From positions 1 through 24,095 of the forward strand of contig JAJYCQ010000027.1 in the NCBI GenBank assembly GCA_021778315.1: 24,095 nt of DNA. The letters are read 5' to 3'. A program made the position numbers and the translations under genes. Source of the stretch: Acidobacteriota bacterium. GTDB taxonomy: Bacteria; Acidobacteriota; Terriglobia; Terriglobales; Acidobacteriaceae. Numbering within the stretch: position 1 is the first letter of the stretch; each line of letters begins with the position of its first letter. Of the stretch, positions 14,096 through 22,522 are shown in pieces. Below the pieces are notes generated by a model, which did not search any database, had not been told where the DNA came from, and saw only the letters and a program-made list of their open reading frames with translations.

Positions 14096-16114
14096 ATGGA
14101 CAGGAGCCGTCTGTTGAAGCGTTTGAACCCTCTGAAGGTAAGAAGTTTTTTTGTGTCGCTCTTGATCTGGTCTGGAATGGCCATTCCTCTGCATGCGGTG
14201 TCTTGGTTTCCGTTGGGGCCGTATGGGGGAGATGCCCGCTCGTTTGCGGCCGATCCAGGGGACTCGAAGCACATTTACCTGGGGTCGGCGAATGGGTGGA
14301 TCTACGAGTCGCATAACGGGGGTGAGAGCTGGATGCGGTTGAGCCAGCTGGGGCGGCGGAACGACCTGGTGATTGACCAGATTCTTCCGGATGCGAGGAA
14401 CCCTCGGCGGCTGGTGGTGGGAGCGTGGATTGCAGACCATCCGGATGGCGGGATCTTCATCAGCGAAGATAGCGGACGGAGCTGGACGGATGTGGCGGGG
14501 ATGCATGGCCAGTCTGTGCTGGCGCTGACACGCGCGGCGTCGGATCCGAACCTGCTGGTTGCGGGGACGTTGCAGGGAGTGTTTCGGAGTACGGATAACG
14601 GGTTGCACTGGACGCAGATCAGCCCGGTGGGCAGCACGGAGATTCACGAGATTGAGTCGCTGGCGATTGACCCTCGTGATGCACGGATCATCTATGCGGG
14701 GACGTGGCACCTGCCGTGGAAGACGGTGGACGGCGGCGAGCACTGGGTGAATATCAAGCGAGGTATCATCGAGGATTCGGATGTGTTTTCGATTGTGATC
14801 GACCCGGCGCAACCGGAGACGGTGTATGCGAGTGCCTGCTCGGGGATCTACAAGAGCGTGAATGCGGCGATGGAGTTCAAGAAGGTGCAGGGAATTCCGT
14901 CGTCAGCTCGGAGGACGAGGAAGCTGGAACAAGACCCGGAACATCTGCAGACGGTGTATGCGGGGACGACGGAGGGACTGTACCGGACGCTGGATGGCGG
15001 GCATGTGTGGGACCGGCTGACGGGGTCGGACGTAATTATCAATGATGTGTATGTGGACCCGCATAACTCGGGGCACGTGCTGCTGGCGACGGACCGCGGA
15101 GGTGTGCTGCGGAGTGAAGATTTTGCGGCTAGCTTCCATGAATCGAATACTGGATTTTCGGCGCGGCAGGTGGTGGCATATGCTGCGGACCCGAATCATC
15201 CGGCGAGCTTGTATGCGGGCGTGGTGAACGACAAGGATGCGGGAGGAGTGTTCCAGAGCCTGGATGGTGGAGCTCGCTGGAGACAGCAGAGCGTGGGGCT
15301 GGGCGGACGCGATGTGTACAGCCTGGCGGCGACTCCGGCGGGAACGATGCTGGCAGGGACGACGCATGGAATATTCAGATTGCAGGATGGCGTTTGGACG
15401 GATTCGGGTACGTTGCTGAAGGATGCGGTGAAGGGACGGAGGCCGGCGCGCGAGGTTCGGTTGCAGTCGCAGGGAGGGGCTGGGGCTCCGTCGACGATTG
15501 ATGCGGTGGTGTATGCGCTGGTGCAGGACGGTAGCCTGGCGACGTATGCGGGTACGTCGGAGGGATTGCTGCGGAGCCGGAATGATGGGATCGCATGGTC
15601 GCTGGTTCCGTCGGTGGATATGGGCGAGGTGAGGTTCTTTGCGCTGCAGAAGAATGTGCTGATGGCGGCGGGGCTGAAGAGGATTGAGCTGTCTGTGGAT
15701 GGCGGCGTGAAGTGGGAGCCGGTGGCGCTGCCGGCGGAGCTGACGCAGATTGCGGCGGTGGCGGTGGATGGACGGAATACGCTGTGGGTGGGAGGGCGCG
15801 AGGGAGTATTCTACTCGTCGAACCATGGCGGGAGTTGGAGCCAGGTGCATAATTTGTTGACGCCGCAGGTGGACGGGATCTACTACGATGCGGCGGGAGA
15901 CAGGATGCTTCTCACGACGTCGGTGTCGACGATGATCTTTGCGGTGAAGCTGCCGAACTACAAGATTTCTTATTGGGACACGGGATGGAAGCTGCGGTTC
16001 GCGAGGCCGGTGGGAGATCACCTGCTGGGAGCGACGCTGTATGACGGGATCGTGGTGCAGCCGAAGATGGTGGACTCGAGTTTTGGCAACATGCATGCGA
16101 GTGAGGGAAAGTAA
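14096..16114 (+). CDS. Secreted Asp-box (BNR) beta-propeller protein
   Basis: This 672-residue protein has an N-terminal signal peptide (basic start MDRSRLLKR, hydrophobic stretch at about 17-33, likely cleavage after LHA near 34). About eleven Asp-box turns of the S-x-D-x-G-x-x-W type follow, for example SHNGGESW, SEDSGRSW, STDNGLHW, TVDGGEHW, TLDGGHVW, SLDGGARW, SVDGGVKW and SSNHGGSW, with three or four degenerate ones. The pattern matches sialidase-like or photosystem assembly (YCF48-like) and Vps10-type propellers. No sialidase catalytic arginine triad could be identified, so I do not call it a sialidase. It is probably periplasmic or extracellular and binds glycans or proteins. The ribosome site before ATG 14096 is weak. 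It stands alone between a terminator hairpin and mqnE. Confidence 0.8.
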   Translation: MDRSRLLKRLNPLKVRSFFVSLLIWSGMAIPLHAVSWFPLGPYGGDARSFAADPGDSKHIYLGSANGWIYESHNGGESWMRLSQLGRRNDLVIDQILPDARNPRRLVVGAWIADHPDGGIFISEDSGRSWTDVAGMHGQSVLALTRAASDPNLLVAGTLQGVFRSTDNGLHWTQISPVGSTEIHEIESLAIDPRDARIIYAGTWHLPWKTVDGGEHWVNIKRGIIEDSDVFSIVIDPAQPETVYASACSGIYKSVNAAMEFKKVQGIPSSARRTRKLEQDPEHLQTVYAGTTEGLYRTLDGGHVWDRLTGSDVIINDVYVDPHNSGHVLLATDRGGVLRSEDFAASFHESNTGFSARQVVAYAADPNHPASLYAGVVNDKDAGGVFQSLDGGARWRQQSVGLGGRDVYSLAATPAGTMLAGTTHGIFRLQDGVWTDSGTLLKDAVKGRRPAREVRLQSQGGAGAPSTIDAVVYALVQDGSLATYAGTSEGLLRSRNDGIAWSLVPSVDMGEVRFFALQKNVLMAAGLKRIELSVDGGVKWEPVALPAELTQIAAVAVDGRNTLWVGGREGVFYSSNHGGSWSQVHNLLTPQVDGIYYDAAGDRMLLTTSVSTMIFAVKLPNYKISYWDTGWKLRFARPVGDHLLGATLYDGIVVQPKMVDSSFGNMHASEGK

Positions 16115-16147
16115 CCCGGGGACGTGGTGGTGCGTTTGCAACGGGAC

Positions 16148-16153
16148 TAGAAT
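16148..16153 (+). promoter_or_regulatory. -10 box TAGAAT of mqnE, leaderless-type spacing
   Basis: TAGAAT ends 8 nt before the ATG at 16162, the same geometry as at marR and nuoB. AGGGAGA directly abuts the ATG (1-2 nt spacing) and is too close to act as a normal ribosome site. No good -35 box is visible. Confidence 0.4.
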
Positions 16154-16161
16154 AGGGAGAT

Positions 16162-17313
16162 ATGGACGCTATCTCACTGACCTCCAATCCGCGGCATTCC
16201 TTCCAGACCGACGATCCTGCGCTTGAGCCGATTGCGAGGAAGGTCGAGGCTGGCCAGCGGCTGAGCTTCGACGATGGTCTTGCGCTGTATCGCAGTGGAG
16301 ACATTCTGGCTGTGGGCTGGATGGCGAACCTGGTGCGCGAGCGGCTGCATGGGGACGTTGCGTACTTCAATGTGAACCGACATATTAATCCGACGAACGT
16401 ATGCGTGGCGTCTTGCAGGCTATGCGCGTTTGGCCGCAAGAAGGGCGAAGCGGATACGTACACGATGGCGCTGGAAGAGGCCTGGGAGACGGCGGGGCAG
16501 GGGCTGACCGAGGCGGTGACAGAGTTTCATATTGTCGGTGGACTGCATCCGGATCTGCCGTTTGAGTACTTCATGGATCTGGTGCGGGGATTGAAGGAAC
16601 GCTATCCTCAGGTGCATATCAAGGCGTTCACGATGGTGGAGATTTCGTTCTTTGCGAAGATTGGGAAGATCTCGATTGCAGAGGCGATTGAGCGGATGAA
16701 GGCGGCGGGTGTGGACTCGTGCCCGGGCGGCGGCGCGGAGATTTTTGCGGATCGGGTGCGGCATATTATATGCGACCACAAGATTGATGGTGGAGAGTGG
16801 CTGGAGACGGCGAGGCTGGTACACCAGGCCGGGCTGCGATCGAATGCGACGATGCTGTATGGGCATATCGAGAACGATGAAGATCGCGTGGATCATCTGC
16901 TGAAGCTGCGTGCGGTGCAGGATGATACGGGCGGATTCCAGACATTTATTCCTCTGAGTTTTCATCCGGATAATACGGCGCTGGGACATCTGCCGAAGTC
17001 GAGTGGGCTGACGGATATTCGGCAGATTGCGGTGAGCCGGTTGATGCTCGATAACTTTTCGCACATCAAGAGCTATTGGCAGATGGTGACTCCGAAGATG
17101 GCGCAGATTTCGCTGCGGTTTGGGGCGGATGATATCGACGGAACGGTGGTGGAGGAGAAGATCTATCACGATGCGGGAGCAAATACTCCGCAGGGACTTC
17201 GCAGGCAGGATCTGGTTCGGTTGATCACCGAGGCGGGACGTGTGCCGTTCGAACGGGACACGCTGTATCGTGCGGTGACTCGCAGTGAAGATAGTTTTAC
17301 CGTAGCGGTTTAG
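16162..17313 (+). CDS. mqnE: Aminofutalosine synthase MqnE (radical SAM, menaquinone biosynthesis)
   Basis: This 383-residue protein carries the radical SAM cluster motif Cys81-x3-Cys85-x2-Cys88 within NPTNVCVASCRLCAF, preceded by the MqnE-typical YFNVNRHIN. Other family blocks are GGLHPDLPFEY, KAFTMVEISFFAK, CPGGGAEIFADRVR, NATMLYGHIE, GGFQTFIPLSFHP and FGADDIDGTVVEEKI. The enzyme joins 3-(1-carboxyvinyloxy)benzoate and SAM to make aminofutalosine in the futalosine route to menaquinone. MqnC is the close relative, but the GGLHPDLPFEY and SRLMLDNF blocks favour MqnE. Other mqn genes are not in the window. A GNAT gene starts 4 nt after its stop and is probably co-translated. The start is set by the position of the first ATG, with a -10 box 8 nt upstream. 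Confidence 0.93.
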   Translation: MDAISLTSNPRHSFQTDDPALEPIARKVEAGQRLSFDDGLALYRSGDILAVGWMANLVRERLHGDVAYFNVNRHINPTNVCVASCRLCAFGRKKGEADTYTMALEEAWETAGQGLTEAVTEFHIVGGLHPDLPFEYFMDLVRGLKERYPQVHIKAFTMVEISFFAKIGKISIAEAIERMKAAGVDSCPGGGAEIFADRVRHIICDHKIDGGEWLETARLVHQAGLRSNATMLYGHIENDEDRVDHLLKLRAVQDDTGGFQTFIPLSFHPDNTALGHLPKSSGLTDIRQIAVSRLMLDNFSHIKSYWQMVTPKMAQISLRFGADDIDGTVVEEKIYHDAGANTPQGLRRQDLVRLITEAGRVPFERDTLYRAVTRSEDSFTVAV

Positions 17314-17317
17314 GCGA

Positions 17318-17788
17318 GTGGCCTTGAGGCTGCGAGGGTATCAGGCAGACGATATCGATGCGATGCACGCGCTGGATGTGGTGTGCTTCGAGAGGCCGTT
17401 CCGGTTTACGCGCTGGGCGATGCGTCGGTTTGCCGAGGTGAAGAAGGCGCGGGTGGTCGTTGCCCAAGAGGGCGATGCGCTGGTGGGGTTTGTCATCCTG
17501 CATGTGGAAGTGGGGGACGAGGGACGGACCGGCTACATCATTACGCTGGATGTGGAGCCCGCGATGCGGCGCAGAGGGATTGCAGCCTTGCTGATGCGCG
17601 AGGCGGAGCGGCAGGCTCGTGTGGATGGGTGCACGGCGCTGGTACTGCATGTCTTCGCAGGGAACGAAGCTGCGATTCGGTTTTATGAACATGCGGAGTT
17701 TTCTCGTTCGCATCTCGCGGAAGAATTTTATGGGCCGGGTGTGGATGCTTGGGTGTATCACAAACTGTTGCTTGTGGTGCAGGAGTAG
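17318..17788 (+). CDS. GNAT-family N-acetyltransferase (RimI-like)
   Basis: This 156-residue protein starts with GTG at 17318, only 4 nt after the mqnE stop, so translation is probably coupled. The acetyl-CoA pyrophosphate loop reads RRRGIAALLM at about residues 87-96, preceded by the beta-4 strand YIITLDVEP. The late segment LHVFAGNEAAIRFYEHAEF is the usual RimI-like pattern. RimI enzymes acetylate the N-terminus of ribosomal protein S18 or other proteins, but the true target here is not readable. Linkage to mqnE may reflect operon packing and not shared function. Confidence 0.87.
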   Translation: MALRLRGYQADDIDAMHALDVVCFERPFRFTRWAMRRFAEVKKARVVVAQEGDALVGFVILHVEVGDEGRTGYIITLDVEPAMRRRGIAALLMREAERQARVDGCTALVLHVFAGNEAAIRFYEHAEFSRSHLAEEFYGPGVDAWVYHKLLLVVQE

Positions 17789-17849
17789 GGTGGGGCGATA
17801 TCGATTCTGCGATAGAGTGATTGCATCGTAATTTTCAAGGAGACGAACG

Positions 17850-20006
17850 ATGCGAGTTGGTTCTGCGCTGGTGGGAGTGGTGTTGGTAGGTTGCGTGATG
17901 CAGATGGGAGCACAGACGGTGGCAATCCATGGAGACAACGGAGTGGTGCTTGGAGCTCCTCCGGCGGTGGCGGTGAAGCCGGTCACGGATGTGGTTGGGG
18001 GACATACGATCACGGATGATTATCGCTGGCTCGAAGACCAGAAGGCTGCGGATACTCGCGCATTTATTGGTGCCGAGACGGAGTATACGGACAGCTATTT
18101 TGCGCAGATCAAGCCGCTTCGGGAGAGGCTGGTGGCGCGGCTGACGGAGCTGTCTAGGGTGGACCAGGTGAGTGTGCCGATGGAAGAGCACGGGAGGTTC
18201 TTCTATACGAAACGGCTGGCGGCGGAGAACCAGGCTTCGATTTATTACCGCGTGGGTCTGGAGGGCGCGGAGATCAAGCTGGTTGATGCGGGGACGCTGA
18301 GCTCGGATGGAAATGCCTCGGTGAGTATTGCGGATATCTCTTCGGACGGGAAGCTGTTGGTGTATGGCGTGCGGCACGGTGGAGCGGATGAAGAGACGGT
18401 CCGCGTGCTGGATGTGGAGACGAAGAAGAACCTGAGCGATGAGCTGCCGCTGGCTCGCTACTCGGGGTTTGGGCTGAGTGGGAAGACGCTGTATTACGCG
18501 AAGATTCTGGCGAACGGCGGAGCTGCGGTATTTGAGCACGCGATGGGGACGACGGCGGATAAGGATGTGCAGGTGTTTGGCGGAAGCTATCGGGGCGAGA
18601 CGCTGGGGCCACTGGATCTGGTTGGGTGCAGGGTGAGCGAGAACGGTCACTGGCTGGTGGTGACGATTGGGCATGGAGTGCCGTCGACGCGCGAGGATAT
18701 TTTGTTGCAGGATCTGCGCAAGCCGGGGGCGGGGCTGGAGCCGCTGGTGTTTGGTGTGGAGTCGAGGTTCCAGTTGCATATGGATGGCGACCGGATGTTT
18801 GTGAACACGGATTTGGGTGCTCCGAATGGGAAGGTGCTGCGGGCGAGCTTTGGCGATCCGACGACGAAGAGTTGGCCGGTGGTGGTGGCGGAGGGGAAGA
18901 GCCCGATTGATGCTGTGTCGATTGCCGGCGGGAGGATGTTTGTGGGGCGGCTGGTGGATGTGAAGTCGGAGACTACGATTTATTCGCTGCCGGAATCTGG
19001 ACCAGCCAAGCAGGTTGGGACGATTGCGTATCCGACAATTGGGACGGGGAGCGTGGTGCGGGGGCGTGCGGATTCGAAGACCGGGTTCTATACGTTCTCT
19101 TCGTTCACGGTTCCTCCGACGATTTATCGCTATGACATTGCGGCGGGCAAGACTACGGTGTGGGACCGGTCGAAGGTGCCGTTCGATGCGGATCAGTATG
19201 AGGTGAAGCAGGTCTTTTATACGTCGAAGGATGGGACTCGCGTGCCGACGTTCATTGCGGGACGTAAGGGCCTGAAGATGGATGGAACGGCGCCACTGCT
19301 CATGACCGGGTATGGTGGATTTTTGATCTCGGAGACTCCTAGCTTTAACGCGAAGTATGCGTGGTGGATGGAGCAGGGAGGATTTTTTGCGCTGCCGAAT
19401 ATGCGCGGCGGCGGGGAGTACGGCGAGACGTGGCACAAGGCCGGGATGTTCGCGCATAAGCAGAATGTGTTCGACGACTGGTTTGCCGCGGCGGAGTATT
19501 TGATTGCGAACAAGTACACGACGACGAAGCGGTTTGCGATTACGGGGAGGTCGAATGGAGGGCTGCTGATGGGCGCGTCGATGACGCAGCGGCCGGATTT
19601 GTTTGGAGCGATCCTGTGTGGGTATCCGCTGCTGGATATGAGCCGGTATCAGAAGTTTCTGGTGGGGCGGTGGTGGACGACGGAGTATGGGTCGGCGGAG
19701 AAGCCGGAACAGGCGGAGTACATTCTGAAGTATTCGCCGTATCAGAATGTGCGGGCTGGAGTGAAGTATCCGGCGATCATGTTCTTTACGGGAGACAGCG
19801 ATACTCGCGTGGCTCCGCTGCATGCCCGGAAGATGGCGGCGCTGATGCAGGCGACGGTGATGGCTGAGCCTGCGGATGAGCGGCGGCCGGTGCTGCTGCA
19901 CTATGACGTGAAGGCTGGGCATAGCGCGGGCGTTAGCGTGGACCAGCTGGTCAACGATATGGCGGATGAGTTGGGATTTCTTTGGAATGAGACGGGCGGG
20001 AAGTAG
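17850..20006 (+). CDS. Exported prolyl oligopeptidase (S9A family serine peptidase)
   Basis: This 718-residue protein has an N-terminal beta-propeller of about 70-430 and a C-terminal alpha/beta hydrolase domain. The opening PVTDVVGGHTITDDYRWLED is the classic S9A start. The catalytic triad is Ser568 in GRSNGG, Asp651 in GDSDTRVAP (with substrate-side Arg653), and His691 in AGHSAG. S9A peptidases cleave after proline in short peptides. Residues 1-21 are a signal peptide. It includes a possible lipobox VLVGC with Cys15, so it may be a lipoprotein; the alternative is cleavage after MGA near 21. ATG 17850 has AAGGAGA 8-9 nt upstream. It is convergent with the glycosyltransferase gene (19 nt between stops), with a short GCTA/TAGC stem between. 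Confidence 0.93.
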   Translation: MRVGSALVGVVLVGCVMQMGAQTVAIHGDNGVVLGAPPAVAVKPVTDVVGGHTITDDYRWLEDQKAADTRAFIGAETEYTDSYFAQIKPLRERLVARLTELSRVDQVSVPMEEHGRFFYTKRLAAENQASIYYRVGLEGAEIKLVDAGTLSSDGNASVSIADISSDGKLLVYGVRHGGADEETVRVLDVETKKNLSDELPLARYSGFGLSGKTLYYAKILANGGAAVFEHAMGTTADKDVQVFGGSYRGETLGPLDLVGCRVSENGHWLVVTIGHGVPSTREDILLQDLRKPGAGLEPLVFGVESRFQLHMDGDRMFVNTDLGAPNGKVLRASFGDPTTKSWPVVVAEGKSPIDAVSIAGGRMFVGRLVDVKSETTIYSLPESGPAKQVGTIAYPTIGTGSVVRGRADSKTGFYTFSSFTVPPTIYRYDIAAGKTTVWDRSKVPFDADQYEVKQVFYTSKDGTRVPTFIAGRKGLKMDGTAPLLMTGYGGFLISETPSFNAKYAWWMEQGGFFALPNMRGGGEYGETWHKAGMFAHKQNVFDDWFAAAEYLIANKYTTTKRFAITGRSNGGLLMGASMTQRPDLFGAILCGYPLLDMSRYQKFLVGRWWTTEYGSAEKPEQAEYILKYSPYQNVRAGVKYPAIMFFTGDSDTRVAPLHARKMAALMQATVMAEPADERRPVLLHYDVKAGHSAGVSVDQLVNDMADELGFLWNETGGK

Positions 20007-20025
20007 GAGCAGCTGCTAGCTTTAG

Positions 20026-21744
20026 CTACGGATTGGAGGTTGCTGGCTGGAAGGTGGGTTTGAGGCTGGCATCGTAGGAGCGGTTGAAGCGGAGGACGGC
20101 GGCCCACTCGCCGTTGTGGTCGTCCTGCCAGACGATCTGGCCGCCTAGAATGGCGGCGATTTCGGTGGGGGTGAGGTCGCGGGTCGCGGCGAATTCGCGG
20201 CCTCGGCGGGAGTTGGGGTGGGCCATCAGGTAGCGACGAAATGAGGGGGTGACGAAGTGCGTTGTGAAGACGATCGCCGTGTCATAGCGGTCGGATTCTT
20301 TGGCGGCCTTTTGAATCTGGGGGAGGGTGAAGTCTTCGATGGAGATGGCTTTGAGTGGGCGCTGGACGTAGCCTAGCTCGGGGCGGAAGACGTCTGCGGC
20401 GACGGGCCAGGCGGTGAGGATGGTGGCGTTGGGGTAGTGCTGGGCGACGAAGTTGATGGCTTCCTGATCGACGACGATCATGTCGCGGTAGGTGAGGTTG
20501 TCCTCGGGCGCGAAGGAGGTGGGAGGGTTGAGCCAGAGGGCGCTGATGAAGGCCGCGGCGGTGAGGGCGGTGAAGGCGGGGGCCCAGTGAGTGCGGGTGC
20601 GCCAGATGTCGACGCAGATGAGGAGGATCAGGGGATAGATGGGCAGGAGATAGCGGGTGAGGAGAGCTCCACCGAGGATGGAGAAGGCTAGCCAGTTGGC
20701 TGCGATGAGGACGGCGATGAGGCGGAGCGTGGTGGGGGTGAGGGCTCTTGGGGAGTTGGCGCGGCCGGGGAGGAAGAGGCAGGCGGCGGCGAAGAGGATG
20801 GGGAGCCAGATGTTGCGCTGCCAGAAGAGGTGGAGGAACCGGTAGCGGAGGGCTTTCAGGATGTGCGCGGCGGTGAGGTTGGCGGTGGCGTTGTAGCGGA
20901 GGTATTCGGGGTTGCCGAAGGTAAAGCCGGTGACGTGATGATGGTAGGCGAACCAGGCGATGAGCGGCAGCAGGGGGAAGGCCAGGGTCGCGATCCAGGT
21001 GAGATGCTGGCGGCGGAGATTGGGGCTGCTGCGGTCTGGGTTACTGAGGTTGCGGAGGAGGAGGAAGAGTTCTAGCGCGGCCAGGGCTGCGGGCTGGACG
21101 ATGGAGGTTTCTTTGGAGAGAGCGGCGAGCGAGAAGAGAGCGGCTATGGAGGCTTTGCGAGCGAAGGACCAATGCGGGGGTCTCTCCACTCCGCCCGATG
21201 ATGAAGCCATCGGGCTGCGGTCGAGAGGACGGAGGTCGGAGGTGGGTAAGCAGGATACTGCGGGGAGGTAGAGGGCGAAGGCCCAGAGGGTGAAGGTGGC
21301 GGCGAGGATGTCGGCGTGTGCGAGGGTGCTTTGGGCGAACCAGATGGGGTAGACAGCGGTGAGGAGGGTTACGGCGACGGCGGCGGGAGCGTCGAGTAGA
21401 CGCTGGGTGAGGCGGAAGATGGCGAGGAGGCCGGCGGCGGCGAAGGCGGAGATGAGCAGGCGGGTTGCGAGGATGTGGTAGCCGACGATATGCCAGAGGG
21501 TGCCGAGCAGGATGTTGGGCAGGGGAGGGTGGGCGTTGGTGAAGTGCGGGATGATTTGGCCGGTGTGGTAGAAGTCGAGCGCGGCGGGGATGTAGTAGCC
21601 TCCTTCGTCCCAGAAGTAGGGAAGGCGGAGGAGGGTGAGATGGGCGAGGGCGACGGCTGCGAAGAAGAGGGCGAAGAGGAGCGCCGAGGGGGCGGCCGCC
21701 AGGGAGTTGGCGGCTGCTCGCAGACGATGGGTGGGAGGTTCCAC
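20026..21744 (-). CDS. Membrane glycosyltransferase, ArnT/PMT_2-like (GT39/GT83 type)
   Basis: The GTG complementary to 21742-21744 is the best start, 5 nt after the stop of the DUF3467 gene, giving 572 residues. The frame is open much further upstream but there overlaps DUF3467 and the tRNA. About ten membrane helices are visible. After the first, the loop YFWDEGGYYIPAALDF carries Asp46-Glu47, the acidic motif of GT-C enzymes that use polyprenyl-phosphate sugars on the periplasmic side. HFTNAHPPLPNILLG follows, as in the PMT_2 group. A large hydrophilic C-terminal part follows the last helix (from about residue 400). Residues about 162-192 form a polar loop apparently made from a palindromic repeat. 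The acceptor (lipid A, protein or other glycan) is unknown. It is probably co-transcribed with DUF3467. Confidence 0.85.
   Translation of the reverse strand: MEPPTHRLRAAANSLAAAPSALLFALFFAAVALAHLTLLRLPYFWDEGGYYIPAALDFYHTGQIIPHFTNAHPPLPNILLGTLWHIVGYHILATRLLISAFAAAGLLAIFRLTQRLLDAPAAVAVTLLTAVYPIWFAQSTLAHADILAATFTLWAFALYLPAVSCLPTSDLRPLDRSPMASSSGGVERPPHWSFARKASIAALFSLAALSKETSIVQPAALAALELFLLLRNLSNPDRSSPNLRRQHLTWIATLAFPLLPLIAWFAYHHHVTGFTFGNPEYLRYNATANLTAAHILKALRYRFLHLFWQRNIWLPILFAAACLFLPGRANSPRALTPTTLRLIAVLIAANWLAFSILGGALLTRYLLPIYPLILLICVDIWRTRTHWAPAFTALTAAAFISALWLNPPTSFAPEDNLTYRDMIVVDQEAINFVAQHYPNATILTAWPVAADVFRPELGYVQRPLKAISIEDFTLPQIQKAAKESDRYDTAIVFTTHFVTPSFRRYLMAHPNSRRGREFAATRDLTPTEIAAILGGQIVWQDDHNGEWAAVLRFNRSYDASLKPTFQPATSNP
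21170..21260. repeat. Repeat-like insert with CCCGATG/CATCGGG hairpin inside the glycosyltransferase gene
   Basis: CCCGATG (21194-21200) and CATCGGG (21208-21214) form a 7-bp stem with a 7-nt loop. The flanks (AATGCGGGGGTCTCTCCACTCC on the plus strand, in two overlapping parts at 21171-21192) resemble the dispersed intergenic repeat type noted elsewhere in the window. It codes for the polar loop at residues about 162-192 of the protein, between hydrophobic segments. The border positions are estimates. Confidence 0.45.
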
Positions 21745-21749
21745 GAGGT

Positions 21750-22076
21750 TTAGTGGACGGGGCCGTTGCCGGGGACGTCGAAGTGCTGGACTCCGGGGCC
21801 TTCGAGCGAGATGGTGCCGAAGGTCTGCTCGTACTGGGCGACGTTGTGGTTGAGGACGTTCGAGAGCGCCTTGGCCTGCTGGGGGCTGAGGTAGATACCC
21901 TGGAAGTTTTCGACGCGGACCTGGTCGGGGGCCTGCTGGTCGATGGTGCCAAAGACGAGGAAGAAGTCCCAGATGGAGAGGCGAACCTGGACGCTGTTGG
22001 CGTAGGTGTCGCGGTAGTCGACGGATTTGTCGATGGTGATGCGGGTGTTGTCGGGCTGGGTGATGGTCTGGCTCAT
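21750..22076 (-). CDS. DUF3467 domain protein
   Basis: The ATG complementary to 22074-22076 has AGGA about 4 nt upstream, giving a 108-residue protein. The pattern TITIDKSVDYRDTYANSVQV, an FFLVFGTI strand, GIYLSPQQAKALSNVL and a final NVAQYEQTFG matches the DUF3467 family, small cytoplasmic proteins of unknown function found in many phyla. In known members the family core is YAN...L.F......MTPE.AK.L...L. The gene ends 5 nt before the glycosyltransferase GTG start, so the two look translationally coupled. No catalytic residues can be assigned. Confidence 0.85.
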   Translation of the reverse strand: MSQTITQPDNTRITIDKSVDYRDTYANSVQVRLSIWDFFLVFGTIDQQAPDQVRVENFQGIYLSPQQAKALSNVLNHNVAQYEQTFGTISLEGPGVQHFDVPGNGPVH

Positions 22077-22144
22077 GGGGTCCTGGAGATTTGGGGGAGT
22101 CGGGGTTGAACCTCTGCTGCTGCTTGCGCGTAACAAGTACTGTT

Positions 22145-22229
22145 TGGTGCGGGAGGGGGGACTTGAACCCCCACGCCTTTCGGGCACAGGCTTCTAAGAC
22201 CTGCGTGTCTGCCATTTCACCACTCCCGC
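22145..22229 (-). tRNA. tRNA-Leu (anticodon UAG)
   Basis: Read on the minus strand, acceptor arms GCGGGAG (22229-22223) and CTCCCGC (22155-22149) pair fully. They are followed by discriminator A (22148) and an encoded CCA (22147-22145). The anticodon stem CAGGT/GCCTG holds the loop CTTAGAA with anticodon TAG, reading CUN leucine codons. A long variable arm (class II) fits leucine, and the T-arm GGGGGTTCAAGTCCCC is present. It lies just upstream of the DUF3467 gene on the same strand. It is 85 nt including CCA. Confidence 0.96.
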
Positions 22230-22522
22230 AGTAGGTATTAGCGTAACGGCTTGCGGGTTGGGTTGCAATGGAGGCGTAAATATCTGGGGATTTGTGCTTC
22301 TGAGGGCGGACGTGTTGGCATCCTACTGAGAGAAATCCGAGGGGATTTTGTTGTGGGCCGGGTGGGGAGTTGGCGGGGACTGATGGAAGTGGCGGGTTCG
22401 CCGATGAGGAGAGGGACGCTACAGGAATTTGGGCCGAGGATGAGGGGAGAGCGAAAAGGGTTGCATTGAACGCATATTCTAGTGCATCCTATTCAAGAAA
22501 GTTGATAGAAGGACACTCAATT
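22230..22522 (+). other. Spacer between tRNA-Leu and lon, with candidate lon promoter
   Basis: The 293-nt stretch holds no gene I can support; a 72-residue open frame in it has no ribosome site and no recognisable sequence. Near its end TTGAAC (22466-22471) and TATTCA (22490-22495) are spaced by 18 bp and may be the lon promoter. AGAAGGA (22507-22513) is the lon ribosome site, 9 nt before ATG. No CIRCE element or clear heat-shock box is seen. A TAATAC on the minus strand (complement of 22235-22240) may be the -10 box of the tRNA. Confidence 0.4.

Noticed and set aside
21745..22215. N-terminal extension of the glycosyltransferase frame through DUF3467 and the tRNA
   Set aside because: It overlaps two well-supported genes and is Pro/Arg-rich; the coupled GTG at 21744 is a better start.
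22145..22229. tRNA-Leu as an integration site for a genomic island
   Set aside because: No integrase, no repeated tRNA 3' end and no mobile genes are visible in the window; neighbours are ordinary chromosomal genes.
22251..22469. 72-residue plus-strand open frame between tRNA-Leu and lon
   Set aside because: It has no ribosome site, is Arg/Gly-rich like random GC-rich sequence, and runs through the region where the lon promoter is expected.
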